Below are positions 1 to 6,702 of a stretch of DNA of 8,353 bases, piece by piece. Numbering within the stretch: position 1 is the first letter of the stretch; each line of letters opens with the position of its first letter. A model generated the notes under the pieces. The model ran no database searches and was not told where the DNA came from. It worked only from the letters and a program-made list of their open reading frames with translations. Position numbers and translations under genes: made by a program. The DNA lies in NCBI GenBank assembly GCA_905236735.1, contig CAJOOU010000139.1, positions 1 to 8,353 on the forward strand. The letters are read 5' to 3'. The DNA comes from an uncultured Eubacterium sp. GTDB taxonomy: Bacteria > Bacillota > Clostridia > Lachnospirales > Lachnospiraceae.

Positions 1-58
1 ATTTGCGTCAGCGTAGCTGACATATTTCATATGCAAATCTCTGCGCATCCTCGCGGAG
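1..58. repeat. Cluster of nested inverted repeats (three-way junction plus hairpin)
   Basis: ATTTGC at 1-6 is complementary to GCAAAT at 33-38. Inside that pair, GTCAGC (7-12) pairs with GCTGAC (16-21) around a GTA loop, and ATAT (22-25) pairs with ATAT (29-32) around TTC. Bases 1-38 can therefore form a three-helix junction with no unpaired base at the junction. A second hairpin follows at once: CTCTGCG (39-45) pairs with CGCGGAG (52-58). It contains one T-G wobble that is tolerated only in a plus-strand RNA. I see no convincing gene here. The block starts at the window edge, so its left boundary is unknown. It could be an intergenic palindromic repeat or part of a structured RNA; the sequence does not decide. 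Confidence 0.6.
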
Positions 59-60
59 CG

Positions 61-158
61 TTTATCTCAGTCGGAGATTGTAACCCCAACTGAGACCAGT
101 TTGTTATAACCCACCTTCGCTTCGCTTAGAGGAAGGGGTCTTATCCGACTGAGATAAA
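61..158. repeat. 98-bp element bounded by perfect 15-bp inverted repeats
   Basis: TTTATCTCAGTCGGA at 61-75 is the exact reverse complement of 144-158. The 68 bases between them hold further pairings: AACTG (88-92) with CAGTT (97-101), ACCCC (83-87) with GGGGT (135-139), CCTTC (114-118) with GAAGG (132-136), and the 8-bp palindrome GTTATAAC (103-110). No protein-coding frame is plausible. Size and terminal repeats fit a miniature inverted-repeat element or palindromic intergenic repeat. TA dinucleotides sit inside both ends (63-64 and 155-156), as in IS630/mariner-type elements, but I see no clear target duplication. The right end runs into the operon terminator's A/T tract. Confidence 0.6.
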
Positions 159-189
159 AAACCGCCCGGCAGAACCGGACGGTTTTTTT
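156..189 (-). terminator. Intrinsic terminator of the ATPase operon
   Basis: The arms at 162-169 and 175-182 form an 8-bp GC-rich stem with a 5-base loop. In minus-strand RNA this is followed by six U residues (complement of 156-161). One of the eight pairs is G-U in minus-strand RNA but a C-A mismatch in plus-strand RNA, so the hairpin was shaped for minus-strand transcription. It begins about 14 nt after the K stop codon, with its upstream A-tract starting 7 nt after it, which marks K as the last gene of the operon. Confidence 0.9.
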
Positions 190-196
190 AATGTCT

Positions 197-634
197 TTAC
201 TGAAGTAAAAGCAGACTGAATACCAGTGTAAAGAGGGCAACGGTCTCAACGATACCTACTACAATGAAGTAGTTTGCCGTACCTTTACCCGTAGCTCCGA
301 GTGCATCTGCAGCAGCGGCAGCACACTTGCCCTGGAAAAGTCCAGAAAGACCGATTGCAAGTCCGCCGAAGATACCTACACCAAGTGCAAGTCCCGCATC
401 AATTGTTCCTGCAGCCCATGCTGACTTAATAAAGTTCATAAGAAGGAATCCGTAAATTGTCTGTGTTAAAGGAGCTCCCGAGAAAGCGATCATAATGAAC
501 GGAGCCGGCTTTCCGGCAGCGTAGCATTTCTTCCATGCTCCTACTGATGACATACCGGCAAATCCGGTACCAAACGCAGATCCTGCAGCTGATAATCCAA
601 GTGCGGCAGCCATGCCTAAAAATCCTAAATTCAT
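197..634 (-). CDS. atpK: V-type ATP synthase subunit K (membrane rotor ring, proteolipid)
   Basis: This is the 145-residue subunit that forms the rotating membrane ring and carries the transported ion past subunit I. It is a double-hairpin (four-helix) proteolipid, with helices at roughly 4-28, 45-70, 78-105 and 119-144, as in V-type rather than 8-kDa F-type rotors. The second hairpin carries the ion-binding glutamate E130 in the context GIVETVALF; the first has no carboxylate, so there is one ion site per protomer. T57 and Q58 (PLTQTIYGF), Y61 and Q101 (FQGKCAAAA) match the Na+-site residues of Enterococcus hirae NtpK (T64, Q65, Y68, Q110, with E139). Na+ coupling is therefore my inference. 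AAAGGAGA lies 7 nt before the ATG. The 25-nt gap after subunit I is the longest in the operon, which may allow independent high-level translation of a multicopy subunit. Also called ntpK. Confidence 0.97.
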   Translation of the reverse strand: MNLGFLGMAAALGLSAAGSAFGTGFAGMSSVGAWKKCYAAGKPAPFIMIAFSGAPLTQTIYGFLLMNFIKSAWAAGTIDAGLALGVGIFGGLAIGLSGLFQGKCAAAAADALGATGKGTANYFIVVGIVETVALFTLVFSLLLLQ

Positions 635-659
635 AAGTTAATCTCCTTTTCTTTTTAAA

Positions 660-2492
660 TTAGTTCTTTACCTTGTCGTTTATCTTGAAAGGCTCATAGG
701 CAATTCCTGCCCACTCGAGTCCAACCTGTCCTGAAAACTCCAGTACATTCAAACGAACACCATGTACGATGACCGAAAGGAAGGCCATGATAATATTAAG
801 TCCGTGTCCAATCAGTACAACTATAATCGCTACAATAATAAGAGGTCCTTTAAATCCCGCTGCTATATCATTGAAACTTTGTGCTATGGCAAGCGATGCC
901 ATACCTACGGCAAACAAACGAATATAACTCATTACATTACCAAAGCAGCTGATGGTATTTAAAAATACCGTAAACGCATCCGCAAGTCCGCTCTTAAGTC
1001 CTGCTCCAAAGCTCTTATCCGGTGACATTCCTCCGAAAAGCACTACGAGAACAAATGCAACACCCACTGCAGCGAAAACCGGTTTAACAGGTATATTTTC
1101 GCCGATAACCAGGTACAAAGAGAGCAAATACATTGCAACAACCGCTATTGCCCATCCGATATCAGCCACAAAACTCAAATCTTTCTGTGCAAGTTTTCTC
1201 CTTACGGCAAGTATTGAGCCAAGAGTCATCTGTATCGCTCCAAGTGAGAATGAGAATTTCATTATCACATTCTGCTGAACTGTAGTCGATACGCCGAAGT
1301 ACTCCGGATAGTTTGCAAAATTCGGAATTACAAGTGCTTTCAAAAATGGTACATTCATCGCACTTTCCATACCGAACCAGGTTCCGGTTATCGCACCCCA
1401 GACTATGGTTGCACACGAGAGGACGAAAACAAGGAATATTGTATTCGACATCTTCTTTGTCTTTACAAGCATAGCAATTGCCGCTATCAGAATCAGGCAT
1501 CCGTATCCTGCATCACCTATTATCATTGCCACAAATACCGCGAAAAACAATAAGAACCAAAGTGATACATCTTCCTCTCTGTATCCCGGCAAAATACCGA
1601 GGATATCAAACAGGGGCTCTATCAGTTTTGTAATCTTGTTGTACCGCATCTTTGTAGGCACGCTCTCATCATCTTCAGCCACATCTTCCATAGCCCAGGC
1701 CCATCCGCCGGTCTTTGCAGCCGCCTTGAAAGCCTCTTCGTCAGCCTCCGGCATATAGCCGTAAATCCATACGAAATCCTCATCTGACTGAGTGCTCATT
1801 GACGCCGATGAGAATATTTCCGCATTCTGCGCCTTGAGCATCTGTGCATCAAAGCTCTTTTCGTATTTGGATGCATCCTCGAGAAGCTTTGTAATCTCTC
1901 CGTCTTCTCTTTCGCATTCTTCTATTTCCGCCCGAAGCTGCGCTATGCTCTTTTCCGGAAGCGCAAACTCATTTGCGCTCAAGGCCGGAGTAAGTGCGCC
2001 GATGGTTGCCACCGCATACATCTTGTCGACTTCCGAAAGCCTGATAAGTCTGATGCTTTCGTCTGCGAGCGCCTCTGAAAGTTCGCTTTTACCAAGGCGG
2101 TAAAAATGCAGGTCATATCCGCTGTCCCTGAGATATTTTACATCCTCCGGAGAGAAATCTCCCCACGGGCTTATACGGTCTATTTCAGCCGCATCCATAC
2201 TGACGGTCTGTGCAAGTGCCGATTTTTTATCCATGGCACCAAGCACCTCATTATACATTTTTTCAAATTCTTCGTCGGAGAGAATCTCCTCTGCCGGCTT
2301 TTGCTTATCCGGCAGATAATCCTTCAAAGCCATTGATGTCTTTGAAAGCTGGGTAAATCTTTCCGATATTTTTCGGTCCGCGCTTTGTTTTTCAGCCAGA
2401 TGCACTACGCCAAGCGAGCGTAAGCCTTCAAGCATCTGCTCTTTTCCGGAGACTGTAGTCACCACATGGACCATTTTCATTTTTTCTATCAT
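660..2492 (-). CDS. atpI: V-type ATP synthase subunit I (membrane stator)
   Basis: This 610-residue stator protein provides the ion half-channels. Residues 1-300 are a soluble, charged, partly coiled-coil arm that contacts the peripheral stalk. Residues about 308-572 are membrane-embedded with roughly seven or eight helices, beginning with the family motif IIGDAGYGC (324-332). The arginine thought to release the ion from the K glutamate is R525 in SYIRLFAVGMA. The next helix carries GHGLN (562-566) and VHGVRLNVLEF (576-586) with a second conserved Arg, R580. The spacing of the two arginines is close to that in the Thermus and Enterococcus homologues. Length is normal for the family. The start codon overlaps the stop of D in ATGA, and the sequence before it is G-rich but only a weak Shine-Dalgarno match. 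Translation is therefore probably coupled to D. Also called ntpI. Confidence 0.97.
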   Translation of the reverse strand: MIEKMKMVHVVTTVSGKEQMLEGLRSLGVVHLAEKQSADRKISERFTQLSKTSMALKDYLPDKQKPAEEILSDEEFEKMYNEVLGAMDKKSALAQTVSMDAAEIDRISPWGDFSPEDVKYLRDSGYDLHFYRLGKSELSEALADESIRLIRLSEVDKMYAVATIGALTPALSANEFALPEKSIAQLRAEIEECEREDGEITKLLEDASKYEKSFDAQMLKAQNAEIFSSASMSTQSDEDFVWIYGYMPEADEEAFKAAAKTGGWAWAMEDVAEDDESVPTKMRYNKITKLIEPLFDILGILPGYREEDVSLWFLLFFAVFVAMIIGDAGYGCLILIAAIAMLVKTKKMSNTIFLVFVLSCATIVWGAITGTWFGMESAMNVPFLKALVIPNFANYPEYFGVSTTVQQNVIMKFSFSLGAIQMTLGSILAVRRKLAQKDLSFVADIGWAIAVVAMYLLSLYLVIGENIPVKPVFAAVGVAFVLVVLFGGMSPDKSFGAGLKSGLADAFTVFLNTISCFGNVMSYIRLFAVGMASLAIAQSFNDIAAGFKGPLIIVAIIVVLIGHGLNIIMAFLSVIVHGVRLNVLEFSGQVGLEWAGIAYEPFKINDKVKN

Positions 2493-3103
2493 GACCCTGC
2501 CCCCATTAATTTTTTCTTTGAAATCTTACCGCGCACAACCGCTGATGTCTGCTGGTCTCCGAGGTAAACACCGATAACACGGATATTTTCCTTTGCTTCC
2601 GGTATCTTTACCTTTTCAAACAGGTTCACCCTCTGCGAGGTGGTACGAAGCTCTTTTTCCAAAAGTTCAACCTGCTTTTTAAGTGTGGAAACTATAGCAT
2701 CAAGTCTTGCAATCTCGCGCAGTTTTACTATTGCTGTATCAACCCAAAGCGGATATTCATCCACATCGTATGAGATATCTTTAAATGTCAGCTCTCTGAA
2801 GGTCGGAATGGTAACTCCGGCAATATTCTCATTTTCACAGATAACAGTATCCGGCTGTACCAGATTGCCTATCTTTTTCGCATCTTCAAAGATGGTGTTT
2901 TCGGCAAATACCGCAATCCAGTCATCAAGATTGCCAACCACTTCCTCTATCTCAGCTTCTTTTTGTTCAAGCTCGGCGTTTGTCTTCATTATCACCGATT
3001 GGAGCTGCTGCTTTTTGAGCTGCAGTGTCGGCAGATAACGCTGATATTGCTTTAGGTTGTCTTTCTGCACCTTCTGCTCATTTTTTGTTAATTTAATCGC
3101 CAT
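2489..3103 (-). CDS. atpD: V-type ATP synthase subunit D (central shaft)
   Basis: This 204-residue subunit is the rotor axle inside the A3B3 head. Two long helices, about 5-60 and 120-165, make the antiparallel coiled coil of the D family. The second ends in the recognisable RTTSQRVNLFEKVKIPE segment (153-169), and a basic tail (RGKISKKK, 191-198) follows. The reading frame stays open upstream to 3229, but that part overlaps the 3' end of B and does not resemble the family. ATG at 3103 begins MAIKLTKNEQ and has AAGGAG 7 nt before it. The B stop TAA runs directly into this Shine-Dalgarno sequence, and the D stop overlaps the I start by four bases. Axle partner F is not encoded in the operon. 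Confidence 0.96.
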   Translation of the reverse strand: MAIKLTKNEQKVQKDNLKQYQRYLPTLQLKKQQLQSVIMKTNAELEQKEAEIEEVVGNLDDWIAVFAENTIFEDAKKIGNLVQPDTVICENENIAGVTIPTFRELTFKDISYDVDEYPLWVDTAIVKLREIARLDAIVSTLKKQVELLEKELRTTSQRVNLFEKVKIPEAKENIRVIGVYLGDQQTSAVVRGKISKKKLMGAGS

Positions 3104-3110
3104 ACAAAAG

Positions 3111-3119
3111 CTCCTTTTA
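3111..3119 (-). promoter_or_regulatory. Ribosome binding site of atpD, fused to the atpB stop
   Basis: On the minus strand the atpB stop TAA (3119-3117) flows directly into AAGGAG (3116-3111), followed by 7 nt and ATG at 3103. This fixes the D start at 3103 rather than at the upstream in-frame start at 3229. It also suggests that ribosomes finishing B reinitiate on D. Confidence 0.85.
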
Positions 3120-4412
3120 GTGAAGCGCTTCCTTCTTCGGCCATCTCTCCTGAATAAGGGAAGATTTAAGACCTGTCTCATTAGGCTCAAAACACTCTGC
3201 CAGAATCTGCCATCCGAGATCAAGTGCATCCTCCAAAGGAATGTTTACGCTCAAATCCATAAGTTTCGTTTCAAAAAGTTCACCATACTTAAGGAGTTTT
3301 TCGTCCCACTCTGTCATAAGGAATCCCATGGATTTTTTCTCCAGACTCTCTTTATATGATGAGTAGATACGAATCATACCGTCCATAAGAGCTCTGTGGT
3401 CATCCCTTGTCTTGTCATTTACATTCTGTTTCAATCTTGAAAGAGAACCAAACGGCTCAATATGACCGTTCTTAAGGTAGTACTGACCTTCTGTGATGTA
3501 TCCGGTATTGTCCGGTACAGGATGGGTTACATCATCACCCGGCATTGTTGTTACACCGAGGATGGTGATTGAACCTGCTCCGTCAATATCCACCGCCTTT
3601 TCATATCTTGATGCAAGGCATGAGTAAAGATCTCCCGGATATCCTCGGTTTGAAGGTACCTGCTCCATGGTAATAGCCATTTCCTTTTGTGCATCCGCAA
3701 AGTTTGTCATATCGGTAAGAAGTACAAGAACCTTCTTTCCTTCAAGAGCAAACTGCTCTGCAACCGCAAGAGACATATCCGGAACAAGTGTACACTCAAC
3801 AATTGGATCAGCCGCCGTATGAATGAACATAACGGTGTGGCTCATAGCTCCTCCGGCCTCAAGAGTGTCTCTGAACTCAAGGTAATCATCATATTTAAGA
3901 CCCATTCCTCCAAGAACGATTACATCTACTTCCGCCTGCATGGCAATACGGGACAAAAGCGCATTATACGGTTCACCGGAGATTGAAAAGATAGGGAGCT
4001 TCTGGCTCTCCACCAGTGTATTAAACATATCAATCATAGGTATACCCGTACGAATCATCTTGTTTGGAAGAGTTCTCTTTGACGGGTTAAATGACGGACC
4101 TCCGATATTAATCATATTCTCCGTAAGCGCCGGACCATGGTCCCTCGGCACTCCCGTACCGTCAAATATTCGTCCCAAAAGGTTTTCCGAAAACGACACC
4201 TGCATAGGTCTTCCCAAAAAGCGTACCGGATCCGTGGTGCTGACACCCTGCGCGCCGGCAAACACCTGAAGGGAAACCATATCCTTATCCAGTTTGATTA
4301 CATTTGCGTAACTGTCTCCGACAAGAGCAAGGTCACCGTTTCTAACGCCCTCAGCTCTGACGGTAATAACATTACCGACAATTGATTCTATCTTTGTATA
4401 TACTTTCTGCAT
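3117..4412 (-). CDS. atpB: V-type ATP synthase subunit B (regulatory nucleotide-binding subunit)
   Basis: This 431-residue subunit alternates with A in the hexameric head. It has the usual three parts: N-terminal beta barrel (about 1-75), nucleotide-binding core (about 100-350) and C-terminal helical domain. The P-loop position reads SISGEPYNA (143-151), without the GK-T/S of a working Walker A, as expected for the non-catalytic subunit. R326 in FGSLSRLKQN matches the family's Arg finger, which reaches into the A-subunit catalytic site. Other family blocks are FDGTGVPRD (83-91) and LLTDMTNFADA (231-241). The length is slightly below the 455-480 residues common in larger operons, but both ends look complete. 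ATG at 4412 has AGGAGG 4 nt upstream, and that site overlaps the stop codon of A. The gene follows A by 8 nt. Also called ntpB. Confidence 0.98.
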   Translation of the reverse strand: MQKVYTKIESIVGNVITVRAEGVRNGDLALVGDSYANVIKLDKDMVSLQVFAGAQGVSTTDPVRFLGRPMQVSFSENLLGRIFDGTGVPRDHGPALTENMINIGGPSFNPSKRTLPNKMIRTGIPMIDMFNTLVESQKLPIFSISGEPYNALLSRIAMQAEVDVIVLGGMGLKYDDYLEFRDTLEAGGAMSHTVMFIHTAADPIVECTLVPDMSLAVAEQFALEGKKVLVLLTDMTNFADAQKEMAITMEQVPSNRGYPGDLYSCLASRYEKAVDIDGAGSITILGVTTMPGDDVTHPVPDNTGYITEGQYYLKNGHIEPFGSLSRLKQNVNDKTRDDHRALMDGMIRIYSSYKESLEKKSMGFLMTEWDEKLLKYGELFETKLMDLSVNIPLEDALDLGWQILAECFEPNETGLKSSLIQERWPKKEALH

Positions 4413-4416
4413 AAGC

Positions 4417-4423
4417 CCTCCTA
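4417..4423 (-). promoter_or_regulatory. Ribosome binding site of atpB overlapping the atpA stop
   Basis: On the minus strand TAGGAGGGCTTATG contains, in order, the A stop TAG (4423-4421), AGGAGG (4422-4417) sharing two bases with it, a 4-nt spacer and the B start. Coupled translation would help make A and B in the equal amounts that the A3B3 head needs. Confidence 0.85.
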
Positions 4424-6148
4424 TATAGCAACCTTCGCCTGATAGAAGTCAGTGATTTTCTTCTCCTGTGCTTCAAATTCAGGTGTTTCGAAGTGAGTGT
4501 TATGCCAATCCAAAAATTCCTGCCTGAGCTGGTTGAAGAATCCTCGGATTTCTTTTTTGTCACCAAGGTCGTAGTCTGCCATAAGAGCGTCATAAAGACG
4601 GTCAAACTCACGGCGCTGTCTTTCCGGTGGGCAAACGGCATCTATCGGATCAAAAGAGTTCTGCTGCAGATATACCGCGTCAAGAAGCTCTCCCTTCTGA
4701 TATACAATATAGTCTTCTTCCGAAGTACCCTCTTCTCCGACCACCTTCATCATCTGGTTGATTTCAGTACTGCGGATAAGAATACCTCTGGCTTTCTCCA
4801 CGCGTTCCATATCTACAACACCCTTGTATTTAGACCACGAATCCATCGGATGGATGGCCGGGTATTTACGGGCATCCGAACGCTCTCTTGAAAGTCCGTG
4901 GAATGCACCTACTACCTTAAGCGTAGCCTGCGTAACCGGCTCCTCAAAGTTACCACCGGCAGGTGAAACGGTACCACCAATAGTTACGGAAGCTGTTCTG
5001 CCATCTTTGAGGCGTACCTTTCCGGCTCTCTCATAGAACGCCGCTATTGTAGACTCCAGATATGCCGGGAAAGCTTCTTCACCCGGGATTTCCTCAAGTC
5101 TGCCGCTCATCTCTCGCATGGCCTGAGCCCAGCGGCTTGTTGAGTCGGCAAGAAGAAGAACATCGAGTCCCATCTGTCTGTAATATTCTGCCAGAGTAAC
5201 AGCCGTGTAGCATGAAGCTTCCCTGGCCGCAACAGGCATTGAAGATGTATTACAGATAATGATTGTTCGTTCCATAAGTGAACGGTTTGTTTTAGGATCG
5301 ACAAGTTCCGGGAACTCTGTCAGAACCTCAACAACCTCACCGGCACGCTCTCCGCAGGCTGCAACGATAACAACATCCGCATCAGAGTTTTTAGCCTCAA
5401 GATGCTGAAGCACTGTCTTGCCGGCTCCGAAAGGTCCCGGTGTACAGAAAGTACCGCCCTTCATAACAGGAAGGAAGGCATCTATACAACGAATCTTTGT
5501 TACAAGCGGTTCGTCAGGTCTGAGTCTTTCATCATAGCACTTAACGGCCTGTTTGATAGGCTGGGTAAATACCATGGAAAGTTCCTTCTCTTCTCCCTTT
5601 TCATTTTCTATCACACAAATGGTTGAGCGAACATTATATGAGCCCGCCTCTTTTATTGATTTTACCTTCCACTCACCTTTGAGGGTAAACGGCACCATAA
5701 TCTGGTGGGTGAAAATACCTTCCGGAACAGTACCTATCGTATCTCCCGCAAAAACCGTGTCCCCGGCCGAAACCTTGGGAGTGAAATCCCAGTCACGGTT
5801 GGGAATAGGGTCAAGATAAACACCTCTGTCAAGGAAAAATCCGCATTTTTCTGCCAGCTCCGGCAGCGGATTCTGCAATCCGTCATATACCTGGGTCAAA
5901 AGTCCGGGACCCAGTTCCACGCTCATCAGCTCGCCGGTAAATTCAACCTCATCACCGACTTTGATTCCGTCTGTCATCTCGTAAATCTGCATGCTGGCCT
6001 CTCCGTCATTTATACGGATAACCTCGCCCTTGAGACGCTTGTCTCCGACAAGGATGTAACCAACTTCGTTTTTACGAACAGAACCGTCAAAGCTGACCTT
6101 TGTTAAGTTACCGTTTACTCCGGTAACCAGTCCTTTTATAGTATCCAT
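4421..6148 (-). CDS. atpA: V-type ATP synthase subunit A (catalytic)
   Basis: This 575-residue subunit hydrolyses or makes ATP in the A3B3 head. Domains in order are a beta barrel (about 1-70), the bulge (non-homologous) region of A-type subunits (about 115-190), the nucleotide-binding core (about 200-440) and a C-terminal helical domain. Walker A is GPFGAGKT (238-245) with K244 and T245 intact. The presumed catalytic base E267 lies in GERAGE (266-271). Other family blocks are LLLADSTSRWAQAMRE (331-346) and GGTVSPAGGNFEEPVTQ (391-407). Length is normal. ATG at 6148 is preceded by AGGAG at 7 nt, which overlaps the stop of the DUF2764 gene. It lies between DUF2764 (10-nt gap) and B (8-nt gap). 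Nothing in the active site suggests loss of activity. Also called ntpA. Confidence 0.98.
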   Translation of the reverse strand: MDTIKGLVTGVNGNLTKVSFDGSVRKNEVGYILVGDKRLKGEVIRINDGEASMQIYEMTDGIKVGDEVEFTGELMSVELGPGLLTQVYDGLQNPLPELAEKCGFFLDRGVYLDPIPNRDWDFTPKVSAGDTVFAGDTIGTVPEGIFTHQIMVPFTLKGEWKVKSIKEAGSYNVRSTICVIENEKGEEKELSMVFTQPIKQAVKCYDERLRPDEPLVTKIRCIDAFLPVMKGGTFCTPGPFGAGKTVLQHLEAKNSDADVVIVAACGERAGEVVEVLTEFPELVDPKTNRSLMERTIIICNTSSMPVAAREASCYTAVTLAEYYRQMGLDVLLLADSTSRWAQAMREMSGRLEEIPGEEAFPAYLESTIAAFYERAGKVRLKDGRTASVTIGGTVSPAGGNFEEPVTQATLKVVGAFHGLSRERSDARKYPAIHPMDSWSKYKGVVDMERVEKARGILIRSTEINQMMKVVGEEGTSEEDYIVYQKGELLDAVYLQQNSFDPIDAVCPPERQRREFDRLYDALMADYDLGDKKEIRGFFNQLRQEFLDWHNTHFETPEFEAQEKKITDFYQAKVAI

Positions 6149-6155
6149 TTAGTTT

Positions 6156-6161
6156 CTCCTA
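6156..6161 (-). promoter_or_regulatory. Ribosome binding site of atpA overlapping the DUF2764 stop
   Basis: Minus-strand TAGGAG (6161-6156) combines the DUF2764 stop TAG with the AGGAG that serves atpA, 7 nt before its ATG. The same stop/Shine-Dalgarno fusion recurs at the A-B junction. Confidence 0.8.
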
Positions 6162-6689
6162 TAAACTCTGCACACGCTGCCTTACATCCGTAAAAAGGTT
6201 TGTAAACTCAGCCTTTCCTTTGTCATGTTCAAAACAGCTAACGCGTTCAAGCAATTTTAGTTTTATCGCATACCCGAATAACACCACATCATCAAAGGTA
6301 TGTAAACCTACCAATGTATCAAGCAGTTCAAACTCGTAATCAAGAAGAATCTTCTCCGACTCAAGGGGATTTTTGGCCGACAGTGCCGCTGCCACTACCT
6401 GTGCACCCGTTCCGTCTTTATCGTAAGCGGATGAATATGTTTTCCCCATGGCCATACTTCTCTGATAATTAAGTTCCTTCATCAGCGATCCGTAACAAGC
6501 GCCCCACTCTTTTAAAAGCGGTCCGTTTACGCCATCCACCGATGTAAGAGAGAGTTCTTCAAGAAGTTTGTACTTTTCTTCACTCACATTTGACTGGCAG
6601 CACTTAAGGAACTCATCATAAGTCATTGGTGCCTCGCTGTCAGCGTATAATTCGGGCAGGCTTGATATCAGATAATAATATGAAGCCAA
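6159..6689 (-). CDS. DUF2764 family protein, putative A/V-ATPase accessory or stalk subunit
   Basis: This 176-residue soluble protein has no signal peptide or membrane segment. The N-terminal MASYYYLISSLPEL matches the start I associate with DUF2764 proteins, which sit between E and A in ATPase operons of chlamydiae, spirochaetes and Bacteroidetes. The middle (about 107-150) has NPLESEKILLDYEFELLD followed by FGYAIKLKLLERV (138-150). This helical pattern vaguely recalls the AC39/subunit C repeats, but that is only a resemblance. Because C, F and G/H genes are absent, a structural role replacing one of them is plausible but unproven. The start is TTG at 6689, chosen because GAGGAGGT lies 5 nt upstream and the YYYLISSLP start follows. 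It follows E by 13 nt. As I recall, many relatives are longer (about 260-280 residues), so this may be a short form. Confidence 0.85.
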   Translation of the reverse strand: MASYYYLISSLPELYADSEAPMTYDEFLKCCQSNVSEEKYKLLEELSLTSVDGVNGPLLKEWGACYGSLMKELNYQRSMAMGKTYSSAYDKDGTGAQVVAAALSAKNPLESEKILLDYEFELLDTLVGLHTFDDVVLFGYAIKLKLLERVSCFEHDKGKAEFTNLFTDVRQRVQSL

Positions 6690-6694
6690 AACGC

Positions 6695-6702
6695 ACCTCC
6701 TC
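6695..6702 (-). promoter_or_regulatory. Strong ribosome binding site serving a TTG start
   Basis: GAGGAGGT on the minus strand, an almost full anti-16S match, begins directly after the E stop TAA (6705-6703) and is 5 nt from TTG at 6689. The quality and spacing settle a non-ATG start for the DUF2764 gene. TTG usually lowers initiation, which may limit this product relative to A and B. Confidence 0.85.

Noticed and set aside
1..93. Plus-strand frame open from the window edge to TGA at 91-93, possibly the tail of a gene
   Set aside because: The whole stretch is nested inverted repeats and the translation looks like read-through of a structured repeat. It cannot be fully excluded without sequence to the left.
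67..249. Minus-strand 60-codon open frame overlapping the end of K and the terminator
   Set aside because: It runs through the terminator hairpin and the palindromic element, has no ribosome site, and overlaps K in another frame.
3104..3229. 42-residue N-terminal extension of subunit D
   Set aside because: It overlaps the end of B in another frame, does not look like the D family, and ATG 3103 has a well-placed AAGGAG.
4372..4641. Minus-strand frame spanning the end of A and the start of B in another register
   Set aside because: Both A and B are intact through this region with strong family motifs, so this is a shadow frame and not evidence of a frameshift.
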